A stretch of 64,000 bases of DNA from Gammaproteobacteria bacterium (lineage in GTDB: Bacteria; Pseudomonadota; Gammaproteobacteria; HTCC5015). A program made the translations under genes and the position numbers. The notes under the pieces are model-generated. The model was not told the DNA's origin. It did not search any database and worked only from the letters and a program-made list of their open reading frames with translations. The stretch spans positions 36,391 to 100,390 of the forward strand of contig JAFGLM010000031.1 of the NCBI GenBank assembly GCA_016928055.1, in the 5' to 3' direction. This document shows, piece by piece, positions 19,915 to 28,554 of the stretch (its first letter is position 1; every line of letters begins with the position of its first letter).

Positions 19915-20955
19915 ATGTTTTTGCAGACAAATAGAATCCGCAGTGTCACTCTCTTTGCGCTTGTTGCTCTGTCCATTTTGTCGGCTTGTGATAACAAGCC
20001 GCAGCAGCGGTTGGTATTGTTAGGTGGCGATACCATGGGTACCAGCTGGTCGGTCAAGATTACCGATTTGCCTGCGAGTATCGAACGCTCCGCACTCAAT
20101 ACAGAACTGCAGGCTGAGCTGGAAATTATTAACGCCGGCATGTCAACCTATCGCGATGATTCTGAAATCAGCCGGCTGAACCAATATAACGGTGCCGATG
20201 CCTTCCCTGTCTCGGAAGATTTTTATACCGTACTGAAAGAAGCGCTGCGTGTTGCTGAACTGTCAAACGGTGCATTTGATATCACAGTAGGGCCACTGGT
20301 GAATCTGTGGGGTTTCGGGCCGGTAAAAATACCTGACCACGTGCCGAGCGATAAGGATATCGAAGAAAAGCTCTCGCATACGGGTTTTAATAAAATTCTT
20401 CTGCTCGAAAACGAACAGCACGCCGTTAAGAAAACCGATCCGGATATATATATCGATTTATCCGCGATCGCTAAAGGCTATGCGGTTGATCGCCTGGCTG
20501 AAATTCTCGAACATAACAGCATCGAAAACTATATGGTCGAAATCGGCGGCGAAATCAGATTGCGAGGTATAAACGATCGTGGTCAGGCCTGGGTGATTGC
20601 GGTGGAAAAACCGGTTGCGGGTGAACGATCGGCGCTGATGCTGGTTCAACCGAAACAGGCTGCCATTGCGACCTCCGGGGATTATCGTAATTACTTCGAA
20701 GAAAACGGTATCCGTTATTCGCACACCATTGACCCGACAACCGGAAGACCGATAACGCATCATTTGGCTTCCGTGAGCGTAGTCAGCGAAAGCTGCATGA
20801 CCGCCGATGCCCTGGCCACGGCATTAATGGTTATGGGGCCCGAACACGGCCTCAGCTTTGCCAAACAGCAAAACCTGGCGGTATTGTTTGTGGTCAAAAC
20901 CGAGAACGGATTTGAAACCATCGCCACCGATCCGATGAAATTCTATTTGGAATAA
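19915..20955 (+). CDS. apbE: FAD:protein FMN transferase ApbE
   Basis: A 346-residue lipoprotein: signal peptide with lipobox LSAC (Cys25). ApbE transfers FMN from FAD to the Thr of NqrB and NqrC in the periplasm. The family motifs seen are GTSWSVKI, LWGFGP, YIDLSAIAKGYAVD, YMVEIGGEIRLRG, YSHTIDPTTGRP and the C-terminal Mg-binding TADALATALMVMG. It starts 8 bases after nqrF, as expected for the nqr-linked copy. Confidence 0.96.
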   Translation: MFLQTNRIRSVTLFALVALSILSACDNKPQQRLVLLGGDTMGTSWSVKITDLPASIERSALNTELQAELEIINAGMSTYRDDSEISRLNQYNGADAFPVSEDFYTVLKEALRVAELSNGAFDITVGPLVNLWGFGPVKIPDHVPSDKDIEEKLSHTGFNKILLLENEQHAVKKTDPDIYIDLSAIAKGYAVDRLAEILEHNSIENYMVEIGGEIRLRGINDRGQAWVIAVEKPVAGERSALMLVQPKQAAIATSGDYRNYFEENGIRYSHTIDPTTGRPITHHLASVSVVSESCMTADALATALMVMGPEHGLSFAKQQNLAVLFVVKTENGFETIATDPMKFYLE

Positions 20956-20968
20956 ACAGGTAACATTA

Positions 20969-21172
20969 ATGATTCTTTTCCTTATCACTTTTATCGTTAT
21001 GTTGATTTTTGTTGCCGCCATGTCAATCGGTGTAATCGCCGGCAGACGCGCCATACAAGGCAGTTGTGGTGGTGCCAAAAATATTGAAGGTCTGGAACAT
21101 TCATGCTCGTGTAGCGAACCTTGTGAGAAGCGTAATAAACAACAGCAAATAAATAATTTGGATAAAGTGTAA
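20969..21172 (+). CDS. nqrM: NqrM, Na+-NQR maturation protein
   Basis: A 67-residue protein with one N-terminal membrane helix (residues 2-24) and four Cys in a short tail (GSCGG, then CSCSEPC). NqrM (DUF539) delivers iron for the centre between NqrD and NqrE. Length, cysteine pattern and position after apbE all agree. Confidence 0.95.
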   Translation: MILFLITFIVMLIFVAAMSIGVIAGRRAIQGSCGGAKNIEGLEHSCSCSEPCEKRNKQQQINNLDKV

Positions 21173-21212
21173 ATTTCCCATCCAGATACCCTTGCCGCAG
21201 AGGAATATCATT

Positions 21213-21611
21213 ATGCCCAGAAAAATTACCGTTCGTGATTATATGGCCGCCAGCCTGGTAACCTTTACGCCGGATATGGATATGCAGGATGCGATAAAGG
21301 AACTGGTTACAAAAAAGATATCCGGCGCTCCGGTTGTCGATCAGCACGGCAATCTGGTCGGCGTACTATCAGAACGTGACTGCATGAAAATGGCACTAAA
21401 CGCAGCTTACTACGAAGAAATGGGCGGCAAGGTTAAAGATTTTATGTGTACTGAAGTCAGAACCATTCACGCTGATATGAGCATTACGGAACTTGCCGAT
21501 TTGTTTTTTAAAGAACCCACACGGCGTTACCCCGTTTTTGATGATGAAAATCGTCTGGTCGGCCAGATCAGCCGTCGCGATGTTTTGCGTGCGTTGCAGG
21601 AATCGCTTTAG
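21213..21611 (+). CDS. CBS-pair domain protein
   Basis: 132 residues from ATG 21213 (ribosome site agagga); an in-frame TTG at 21192 is unlikely. Two complete CBS repeats: VRDYMAASLVTFTPDMDMQDA to VVDQHGNLVGVLSERDC, then VKDFMCTEVRTIHADMS to DENRLVGQISRRDVLRAL. Such stand-alone pairs bind AMP/ATP-type ligands and modulate partner proteins; the partner is unknown. It lies 40 bases after nqrM and 12 bases before tatD, so it may be transcribed with either. Confidence 0.88.
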   Translation: MPRKITVRDYMAASLVTFTPDMDMQDAIKELVTKKISGAPVVDQHGNLVGVLSERDCMKMALNAAYYEEMGGKVKDFMCTEVRTIHADMSITELADLFFKEPTRRYPVFDDENRLVGQISRRDVLRALQESL

Positions 21612-21623
21612 TCCATCGTATTT

Positions 21624-22427
21624 ATGCCTGACAAACAAAAATTATCCGGTCTTATTGATATCGGCGCCAATCTTGCGCACGACAGTTTTGATGCAGATCG
21701 CGACAAGGTGCTGGAACGGGCCCGACGAGCAGGCGTTGAAAAAATCGTTATCACCGGCGCTTCCGAGTATGGCAGCGAGCAGGCCTTAGCGCTTGCCAAA
21801 ACGTCACCGCAATTATTTGCAACCGCAGGCGTGCATCCGCATGACGCCAGTCAATTTAGTGAAAATACACTGGCACACCTCGCCAAACTGGCAGCAGATA
21901 AAAAAACGGTTGCTATGGGCGAATGTGGTCTGGATTTTTACCGTGATTTTTCGCCGCGACCGCAACAGGAACACTGTCTTGCCAAACAACTGGAACTGGC
22001 CTGCAAAATCGGCAAGCCGGTTTTTTTACATCAACGCGATGCGCATGATCGCTTTATCAAAATTCTCGAACCTTTCCTGAAAGATTTAAATAAAGTTGTT
22101 GTGCATTGTTTCACCGGTGAACAAGACGAACTCGACGCCTGCCTGGAACTGGGATGTTATATCGGCATCACCGGCTGGATCTGCGACGAACGCCGCGGCC
22201 GGCATTTACTCGAAAGTGTGCCGACCATCCCGGCTGATCGCTTAATGATTGAAACCGATGCACCGTATTTATTACCGCGTAATCTCAACCCAAAACCCAA
22301 ATCACGCCGCAACGAACCCTGTTACCTACCGGCGGTAGTAGAAAAAATCGCCGAAGCGACCGGTAAACCTGTAACACAGATTGCAGAAGAAACAACAAAA
22401 ACAGCGAAAGCCTTTTTCGGGATTTAA
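21624..22427 (+). CDS. tatD: TatD-family metal-dependent DNase
   Basis: A 267-residue TIM-barrel hydrolase. The metal ligands are all visible: the HxH motif is represented by LIDIGANLAHDSF (Asn/His variant common in TatD), GECGLDFYRDFSP, FLHQRDAHDRF, VVHCFTG and IETDAPYLLPR. TatD enzymes have 3'-5' exonuclease activity and act in DNA repair or degradation. The C-terminal FFGI ending is typical. Confidence 0.92.
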   Translation: MPDKQKLSGLIDIGANLAHDSFDADRDKVLERARRAGVEKIVITGASEYGSEQALALAKTSPQLFATAGVHPHDASQFSENTLAHLAKLAADKKTVAMGECGLDFYRDFSPRPQQEHCLAKQLELACKIGKPVFLHQRDAHDRFIKILEPFLKDLNKVVVHCFTGEQDELDACLELGCYIGITGWICDERRGRHLLESVPTIPADRLMIETDAPYLLPRNLNPKPKSRRNEPCYLPAVVEKIAEATGKPVTQIAEETTKTAKAFFGI

Positions 22428-22429
22428 TA

Positions 22430-22650
22430 ACAGGTAGCCTGGATTAAGCGAAGCGAATGCGGGGAAACAGGTTGGGGTGAGTGCGAAGCACAACAAATAA
22501 ATTTTCGTCATGCCGGAAATTGCGCAGCAATTATCCGGCATCCAGACGTACATTCAATAATTCTGGATTCCAGATCAACACTGCGTGTTGTCTGGAATGA
22601 CGAAAGTAGGTAGGTTGGGCTGAGCGCATTTTATGCGAAGCCCAACGGTC
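22430..22650. repeat. REP/MITE-like cluster of inverted repeats
   Basis: Several short palindromic units follow each other: a GATTAAGCGAAGCGAATGCGGGG-type unit near 22440; ATGCCGGA...TCCGGCAT around 22510-22542; CTGGATTCCAGA...TCTGGAATGAC around 22562-22604; and GGTTGGGCT...AGCCCAAC around 22613-22647. This is the style of REP sequences of gammaproteobacteria. No coding sense was seen. Confidence 0.7.
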
Positions 22651-22664
22651 AATTGACCAAAAAA

Positions 22665-24176
22665 TTATTTTAAAGGTTTGTAAACAAAGTTCTTAAACCT
22701 GATTTCGCCATCACCCATAGACACAAGACCCAGCCGCAGGCTTAGAAAACCGCTGAGTACATTATGATGATAAGCGGACACTTCAACTGAGTTTTCAATT
22801 TTGATCCATTTTTTACCGTCAACACTGTAATACATATCAACGGTATTATTCATATTTTTTAAACGCAGGAATACGTGTTTTTTAATGACATTCTTTTCAG
22901 TTGGAAACTGCCAGCCGCGAAGATTAGCCAGAACATTTTCTTTATCTGCCAATATACCTGAATAGGCATTATCGTTATAAAAAAGTACTAATCCTCCGAT
23001 TGCGTCCCCTTCAATAAACAGCTCCACCTGCGCCATATAGGAATGATCCGACGGGACGGTCAGTAACGGAGCGCTTGCGCCGATAGAATCACCTTTCGCC
23101 TTAATCACCAGACTCTTGTTAACCAATTGAAACCTGCTGGGATCGTATTCGCCATAAAACTTCCATTGCGAGCCTAAAGTTCTGCCGGCAAAGTTATCGC
23201 TTAAAGAGAATACTGCCTTTGTTTGCGTTGCTGTAGGTTTTTTGATGGGTTTATCAATATCGATATCATCCGAAATTTTATACCAGCCGTCTTTAGTCCA
23301 TTCGACAGGAACGAGCATGGTCTGACGACCCATATTGTAATACTGGTTTTCGTAGCCGTGAAAAATCATCCACCAGCTACCGCTTGCATCCTCAAAGACA
23401 GTGCCATGACCGACCGACCACCATCGTTGAGAACGATCAGCGGTTCTGATAATCGGGTTGTAGGGTGAATTCTCCCAGGGACCCAGCGGTGATTTTGACC
23501 TGGCCGAAACCACCATATGACTGGTAGCCGGTCCGGCTGTGCCGCCTTCAGCGACGGTCAGATAATAATACTCACCGCGTTGAACAATCTTCGGGCCTTC
23601 CATACAAAAACATTCAATCGTCCAGTCGCGCGGAATCGGCCAACCGCTGTAAGTGTGTTTGAATTCACCGATAACGGAAAGCCCATCAGCAGATAGCGGA
23701 ACATAACCTCCGTTGCTGAAATACAGATAGCGGTTACCATCGGCATCGGTAACATGACCGGGATCGATATTACCGACTTTCAAATCGACGGGGTCGCTCC
23801 AGGGGCCATTGATTAAATCGGCAGAAACAACATAATTGGTATTATTGACCGGAAAATAAATGTAATACCTGTTCTGGTATTTAATCAGATCCGGCGCCCA
23901 AACCGGGCCCACATATTTATGCAACGCATTGGTGACCGGCATCCAGTTGATCAGATCCTTAGAATGCCAAATCAGCAATCCTGGATAATAGTCAAAAGAA
24001 GAATGCACGACATAATAATCATCACCGTCGCGCAACAGACTGGGGTCCGGGTAATCACCGGCAAAAATCGGATTTAGATAAAAACCATCTCCCTTTGCAT
24101 TACTATCAACCTGATACTGCGCATTCGCTGAAAAACTTAAAAGAATGACCAGAATGCCGGCAATAAAACCTTTCAT
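22665..24176 (-). CDS. Secreted glycoside hydrolase family 43 protein
   Basis: 503 residues from ATG 24176 (ggag upstream). Signal peptide residues 1-19 (ending SANA). The five-bladed GH43 propeller follows: the catalytic base region AGDYPDPS (Asp44), the pKa-modulating Asp in NIDPGHVTDADG, and the acid Glu in CFCMEGPKIV. After about residue 330 a beta-sandwich domain (SDNFAGRTLGSQWKFYGEYDP) as in many GH43 xylosidases/arabinofuranosidases. Substrate probably an arabinan or xylan; not decidable by reading. It may work with the PL10 enzyme at 50074. Confidence 0.85.
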   Translation of the reverse strand: MKGFIAGILVILLSFSANAQYQVDSNAKGDGFYLNPIFAGDYPDPSLLRDGDDYYVVHSSFDYYPGLLIWHSKDLINWMPVTNALHKYVGPVWAPDLIKYQNRYYIYFPVNNTNYVVSADLINGPWSDPVDLKVGNIDPGHVTDADGNRYLYFSNGGYVPLSADGLSVIGEFKHTYSGWPIPRDWTIECFCMEGPKIVQRGEYYYLTVAEGGTAGPATSHMVVSARSKSPLGPWENSPYNPIIRTADRSQRWWSVGHGTVFEDASGSWWMIFHGYENQYYNMGRQTMLVPVEWTKDGWYKISDDIDIDKPIKKPTATQTKAVFSLSDNFAGRTLGSQWKFYGEYDPSRFQLVNKSLVIKAKGDSIGASAPLLTVPSDHSYMAQVELFIEGDAIGGLVLFYNDNAYSGILADKENVLANLRGWQFPTEKNVIKKHVFLRLKNMNNTVDMYYSVDGKKWIKIENSVEVSAYHHNVLSGFLSLRLGLVSMGDGEIRFKNFVYKPLK

Positions 24177-24228
24177 GTTGAATTGACTCCGTTTGAAAAT
24201 AACACCGGTCCGTGAGTATTCCGATTTT

Positions 24229-24594
24229 TTAACATTTCTCCAGCCCAAATACTTCCTTTATAAGCTGCCGAAAAGTTTCTTTCGGCAAGGCTCCCATCGC
24301 CATCTGTGGTTGTTCATCTTTTGGTACAAAAAGCAGCGACGGAATGCTGCGAATACCAAACACAGCCGCCAACTCCTGCTCAACCCCGGTATCAACCTTG
24401 TAGAAAGAGATATTGCAATGATATTCCCTGGAAAGCTCCTCCAGAATCGGCCCGACGATTTTGCAGGGACCGCACCAATCCGCATAAAAATCGATAATAC
24501 ACGGATTATCTCCTTTGTATTTCCATTCCTTTGAAGCCTCATAATCAAAAACTTTTTCTTTGAATGTTTTCTTTGTCAGGTGTTCTATGGACAT
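24229..24594 (-). CDS. Thioredoxin-like protein with WCGPC active site
   Basis: A 121-residue thioredoxin fold protein. The active site is FYADWCGPCKIVGP and the cis-proline loop is SIPSLLF. It lacks a signal peptide, so it is cytoplasmic. It has a longer N-terminal section (EASKEWKYKGDNP) than E. coli TrxA, a form common in Bacteroidetes and some Proteobacteria. ATG 24594 is preceded by ggag. It is 52 bases upstream of the GH43 gene on the same strand. Confidence 0.9.
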   Translation of the reverse strand: MSIEHLTKKTFKEKVFDYEASKEWKYKGDNPCIIDFYADWCGPCKIVGPILEELSREYHCNISFYKVDTGVEQELAAVFGIRSIPSLLFVPKDEQPQMAMGALPKETFRQLIKEVFGLEKC

Positions 24595-24675
24595 GGTTGG
24601 CTCCTACGCGTCCTTTGCGCCTCTGTGGCTGGAAAAGCAAATAATGCTGGATCCGGTTGACAAAATTGTTAAAGT

Positions 24676-25041
24676 TTACTCCCCCCAAAACTTCCACCAT
24701 TTTTTTCTGTTCTCACGCGATTCCCGCCCTTTATCAGAACCCTTTTCCAGTTCTTTTTGAACTTGGGTAGACTTCTTTTCCTTTTGTTTTTCTAAACCTT
24801 TTTTACTTTTTTCGCCTTTGACTTTTTTATCCGCTTCATCTTTCTTTTGCTTTTTATCCTTCAGCCTTTCTTTCGGTTCCTTTTCGACCTCTTCCATATC
24901 CTCCTTGGCATTCATCGCAGCCTTATGGGCTTCCTTTTGTTCTGCTCCTGGTTGCCCTTTATCCGCCCACTCCGGTTTTTCAGCAATAGCGGGGGTCACC
25001 AGAAATACCGATACCAGCATGATTAAAAATAGTCTGCTCAT
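24676..25041 (-). CDS. Exported Lys/Glu-rich protein of unknown function
   Basis: A 121-residue protein with a clear signal peptide (MSRLFLIMLVSVFLVTPAIA) and a mature part made mainly of Lys, Glu, Asp and Gln, likely helical. ATG 25041 has ggag at normal spacing. No family was recognised. The composition makes similarity searches unreliable; it could be a small periplasmic or cell-surface protein. Confidence 0.65.
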   Translation of the reverse strand: MSRLFLIMLVSVFLVTPAIAEKPEWADKGQPGAEQKEAHKAAMNAKEDMEEVEKEPKERLKDKKQKKDEADKKVKGEKSKKGLEKQKEKKSTQVQKELEKGSDKGRESRENRKKWWKFWGE

Positions 25042-25165
25042 AAATTACTCCTCTGCTTTTTTTGAATTTAACGTTTACATAAGATATCGTGTGCCGTTTA
25101 CTTGAGGCGTTGTAGACTCACCTGCCCTAAGCAATGCAACGTATTAATTATAGGCATTATTGCTC

Positions 25166-25448
25166 TTAAAACCATACCTGATTCATGCATTTTAAAAATT
25201 CTTTGGTTATTGGAACACCTGACTTATCTCCAATAACAGAATCAATTCCACAACCAGGGCAAAGTGCCGTCTGCCGTCTGCCCTATTCCTTTATCCTCTT
25301 CTAACGATTTTGAATAATCCTGCAAAAGAACTTCAATAGCCCTATCTTTTTGGGATTCTGGAATCTGAACTTGTACACCGCCAAGTGCATTTGAATAAAA
25401 CCATTGCATGCCGATTGTATACTCATCTGCAAGAGCCATCCGTTTCAC
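25166..25448 (-). pseudogene. Decayed DUF2007-like (signal-transducing PF09413 type) gene, frameshifted
   Basis: The open frame from GTG 25448 encodes ADEYTIGMQWFYSNALGG followed by VQVQIPESQKDRAIEVL, the conserved core of DUF2007-like proteins, then stops at 25242 after GIGQTADGTLPWLWN. A 7-base tandem duplication lies at 25266-25272/25273-25279. Removing one unit restores a frame that continues ...GIGQTALCPGCGIDS and on to a stop at 25166, giving the zinc-ribbon-like CPGCG expected in such proteins. The N-terminal half is also abnormal or missing. I infer a gene broken by slippage. A sequencing error could mimic this. Confidence 0.6.
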
Positions 25449-25511
25449 TTCATCCGGGCTACTTGCTGAATTTGCAGAATCTTTTGTTGCAAACAGTAAC
25501 TGACTATTTGT

Positions 25512-25556
25512 CCCCTCATCCTCACCTTCTCCCTGAGGAGAGAAGGGATTAAATCC
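25512..25556. repeat. Short palindromic repeat (CCCTCATCCTCACCTTCTCCC type)
   Basis: The stretch cccctcatcctcaccttctccc continues into an inverted repeat CTTCTC...GAGAGAAG. It resembles the widespread ACCCTCTCCC/GGGAGAGGGT interspersed repeats and borders the decayed DUF2007 gene. The rest of 25557-25715 shows no gene. Confidence 0.45.
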
Positions 25557-25715
25557 TTAAGTCGGTACCATTCGATTTAAACTGTTTTACGCTTATTCAA
25601 TCTGCGATCCCCGCATCCTCGCGTGAGAATCTGTTTTGATTTTTCTTCTAACCAAAAAATTCTTTCCCCGTGCTCTTTCTTTTTCTCCGTGTTCCTCGTG
25701 GTAGTTTTTTAAATT

Positions 25716-26939
25716 TTAATCTAGAAGGTGCGACACCACCCCATCCGCCAACTTCGGCTCAAACCACGTTGATTTCGGCGGCATGACTTTATTCGCATCC
25801 GCCACCGCCATTAAATCACTCATACTGGTGGCAAACATTGAAAACGCGATTGCCATCTCACCGTTATCAACGCGTTTTTCCAGTTCACCCAATCCTCGGA
25901 TTCCACCAACAAAATCAATGCGTGTATCGGTGCGTGGATCTTTTATATTCAACAACGGATCAAGTAAATAGCTGCTCAGCAAACTGACATCCAGTCGCGC
26001 AACCGGATCGTCGGGAATCAGTTGCGGATCGATATTCAGGCGATACCATTGCCTGTTCAGATACATACCAAACTCACCGGCTGTTTTCGGTGCAACCGCC
26101 CTGTTCTCTTTAACGCAACTAAAACGCTTGCTGATTTTTTCCAGCATTTCTTTTTCACTTAAACCATTCAGATCTTTTACCACCCGATTGTAATCAAGGA
26201 TTTTCATTTGCGTGTGCGGAAAAATAACCGACAGGAAATAACGGCTCATATCATCTGCTGGTTTTGCCAGTTCTTTGGCAACGCGCGACGCAGCGGCTGA
26301 ACGATGATGGCCGTCGGCGATATAGATCGCCGGCATCGCATCAAAACCTTTGCTGAAAGCGTCGATGGTTTGCTGCTCCTGTACCAGCCACAGTGTATGA
26401 CCAATGCCATCGTGCGCGATCAAATCATAAACCGGTTTTGCCTGTGTCACTTTTTCCAGCAATGCATCCAGTTCCGGTTGCGACGGATACGCCAGCAACA
26501 CCGGACCGGTTTGCGCGTTCAACGCCTTGATCTGTTTAACACGATCGTCTTCTTTTGTCGGCCGGGTAAATTCGTGTTTGCGAATCCGGTTCACATTGTA
26601 ATCGGCAACCGACGCCGCCGCGACCAATCCGGTTTGCTGATGATCACCCATCTTTAAACGATAAACGTAATAACAGGGTTTTTCTTCACGCGTTAAAATT
26701 TTCTGCTCGATCATGCGCTGTAAATTATCGGCGGCTTTTTGATAGACCGATTGATCATACGGATTGGTATCGACCGGCAAATCAATTTCCGCTTTGGATA
26801 TATGCAAAAAACTCCAGGGTTTGCTTTTCGCCAGCTCGCGTGCTTCGGCGCTGTTTAACACATCATAAGGCGGTGCGATCACATCACTTGAAAATTCGGG
26901 AAACGGACGTAATGCAGCGAAAGGTCTGATTAAAGGCAT
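25716..26939 (-). CDS. DUF1015 family protein
   Basis: A 407-residue protein. Conserved features of DUF1015: the opening LIRPFAALRPFPEFSSDVIAPPYDV, the HEFTRPTKEDDRVKQIKAL block, and YIADGHHRSAAASRVA with the GHHR motif also seen in ParB-like/SerK enzymes. Several DUF1015 relatives have been proposed to be kinases; no activity can be assigned here. It is followed by the ampD-ampE pair on the same strand, 27 bases away. Confidence 0.9.
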   Translation of the reverse strand: MPLIRPFAALRPFPEFSSDVIAPPYDVLNSAEARELAKSKPWSFLHISKAEIDLPVDTNPYDQSVYQKAADNLQRMIEQKILTREEKPCYYVYRLKMGDHQQTGLVAAASVADYNVNRIRKHEFTRPTKEDDRVKQIKALNAQTGPVLLAYPSQPELDALLEKVTQAKPVYDLIAHDGIGHTLWLVQEQQTIDAFSKGFDAMPAIYIADGHHRSAAASRVAKELAKPADDMSRYFLSVIFPHTQMKILDYNRVVKDLNGLSEKEMLEKISKRFSCVKENRAVAPKTAGEFGMYLNRQWYRLNIDPQLIPDDPVARLDVSLLSSYLLDPLLNIKDPRTDTRIDFVGGIRGLGELEKRVDNGEMAIAFSMFATSMSDLMAVADANKVMPPKSTWFEPKLADGVVSHLLD

Positions 26940-26966
26940 GAAGACTCTCTTATATTTTATAAATTT

Positions 26967-27857
26967 TTAACTAAACAAGCCGAGCATGGTTAATACCGCC
27001 ACTCCTGCCAACCACACCACCAGCGAACGTACTACCAAAGCGCGCGCGGTGCGTACCCAGTAAAGATCATATTCTTCACCACGCTCTTCACCGGCAAAAG
27101 CATCATCCACTTCGTGACGCATGGCGCCGCAACCGGTATGAATAACGATTGAACGATTACGTTCATTGAAATCCAGCTCGGCATTGATGGCTTTTTTCCA
27201 TGTGTGCCAGGCATCATCGAAACTGCCGGTCAGGAAAAACGTCAGGCTCAATAAATTGGCCGGCAACCAGTCCAGAAAATAATAGATACGCTCAGCCGCA
27301 GGCTGGAGATACTGACACTCAGGGACATTTTTGCCTTGTGCCAAAAACGCCGCACAGCGGTATAACAAGGCGCCCGCGGGACCTAAAAAAATAAACCAGA
27401 ACATCACAGCAAAGATGCGGACATTGCCTTCGTAGAGAATGGCTTTGGTTACCGCGCTGCTCTGCTGCCACTGATTGTCAGGTACCTGAGCACCCACCAG
27501 TGATTCTGCAAGCGCCTTCGCCTCCAGGCGATGGTGCTCTTCACAGGCTTTCAGATATTCATCTATCCGCTCATTAAACGGTTCCGGCCCCAGGCAATAA
27601 CCCACCAGCAAGATACTGTAAACCAGCTCCAGCGTCCCCCAGAAATGGCCCTGTAGCATTAGCTGCAACAGCCAGGCGATCAATGTGGGTATGCCCAGTA
27701 ACAGCAGCACCCCACGATGCCCGCCGCACCATGATTCGGGCAACACAGCATGCAAACGTCTACGATAACTGATAAACCAGGACAAGCGGCGCAGACGTTG
27801 CCAACGGCCGAAAATATGTTCCAGTATCAGACTGACAATGATAACGACCAGAGTCAT
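26967..27857 (-). CDS. ampE: AmpE-like inner membrane protein
   Basis: A 296-residue membrane protein of the CobD/CbiB-like AmpE family, with hydrophobic segments near the start, at about 48-90, 148-172 and at the C-terminus (VVWLAGVAVLTMLGLF). It begins on the ATGA overlap with the end of ampD, so the two are translationally coupled. The motifs FWFIFLGPAGALLYR and LDWLPANLLSLTFFLTGSF are typical. AmpE is a putative sensor linked to beta-lactamase regulation; its exact role is unknown. Confidence 0.85.
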   Translation of the reverse strand: MTLVVIIVSLILEHIFGRWQRLRRLSWFISYRRRLHAVLPESWCGGHRGVLLLLGIPTLIAWLLQLMLQGHFWGTLELVYSILLVGYCLGPEPFNERIDEYLKACEEHHRLEAKALAESLVGAQVPDNQWQQSSAVTKAILYEGNVRIFAVMFWFIFLGPAGALLYRCAAFLAQGKNVPECQYLQPAAERIYYFLDWLPANLLSLTFFLTGSFDDAWHTWKKAINAELDFNERNRSIVIHTGCGAMRHEVDDAFAGEERGEEYDLYWVRTARALVVRSLVVWLAGVAVLTMLGLFS

Positions 27858-28441
27858 CGTTTTTCTCCCTGTACAAACTTAGTATTGTGTCTTTTGTTTA
27901 ACAACGATCTTAATTCCTGCCAATCAAAACTTGCGCCCGGATCCGTTTTACGATCCGGCGCGATATCACAATGCCCCACAATTCGATCCACACTCAGGGT
28001 GGGATAGGCTTCTAACAGTGCAGCAATCAGTTCGGCCAGCCGTGCATACTGCGATTCGGTATAAGGAATTTCGTCTGTCCCTTCCAGCTCGATACCGATT
28101 GAAAAATCATTGCAGGCCGTCCGGCCATTGTAACAGGAGCGACCGGCATGCCAGGCACGCTTTGTTAAAGGCACATATTGCACCAGCTGTCCGTCACGGC
28201 GAATCAACGCATGCGCTGAAACCTGCATAGCGGCGATTTCGGCAAAATATGGATGCGCAGTGCAATCCAGGGCATTGCTGAAAAAATCGTCGATTTCAGC
28301 ACCACCGAACTGCCCCGGCGGCAGACTAATGTTGTGAATAACAATTAATTCGGGCTGACAGGTATCCGGCCACTCATCAAAATTCGGCGAACAAACCTGC
28401 CGCGCACTATCAATCAACCCGTTTTTTGGGTCAATACGCAT
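27854..28441 (-). CDS. ampD: 1,6-anhydro-N-acetylmuramyl-L-alanine amidase AmpD
   Basis: 195 residues from ATG 28441 (MRIDPKNGLIDSARQV). The frame is open to 28513, but AmpD proteins normally start near this point. It is a cytoplasmic zinc amidase that cleaves stem peptide from anhydro-muropeptides during wall recycling. Zn ligands: IVIHNISLPP, AHALIRRDG, and GHCDIAPDRKTDPG with the catalytic Lys. Loss of AmpD raises ampC expression in species that have it. The Rep gene is divergent and begins about 110 bases away. Confidence 0.92.
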   Translation of the reverse strand: MRIDPKNGLIDSARQVCSPNFDEWPDTCQPELIVIHNISLPPGQFGGAEIDDFFSNALDCTAHPYFAEIAAMQVSAHALIRRDGQLVQYVPLTKRAWHAGRSCYNGRTACNDFSIGIELEGTDEIPYTESQYARLAELIAALLEAYPTLSVDRIVGHCDIAPDRKTDPGASFDWQELRSLLNKRHNTKFVQGEKR

Positions 28442-28554
28442 AAACGCGCCCCGGGCTGATAATGGCCGCTGCGCTGCCTGATCCAACCAGTGGAAAACAG
28501 GCGCAAATGTCAAGAGTGTTTATTTCAAACATACGCGTACAATACCGCCCTTTC

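Noticed and set aside
13977..20955. Rnf complex considered instead of Nqr
   Set aside because: The gene order A-F, NqrA- and NqrF-type proteins, ApbE and NqrM fit Nqr; no RnfB or RnfC ferredoxin-type subunit is present.
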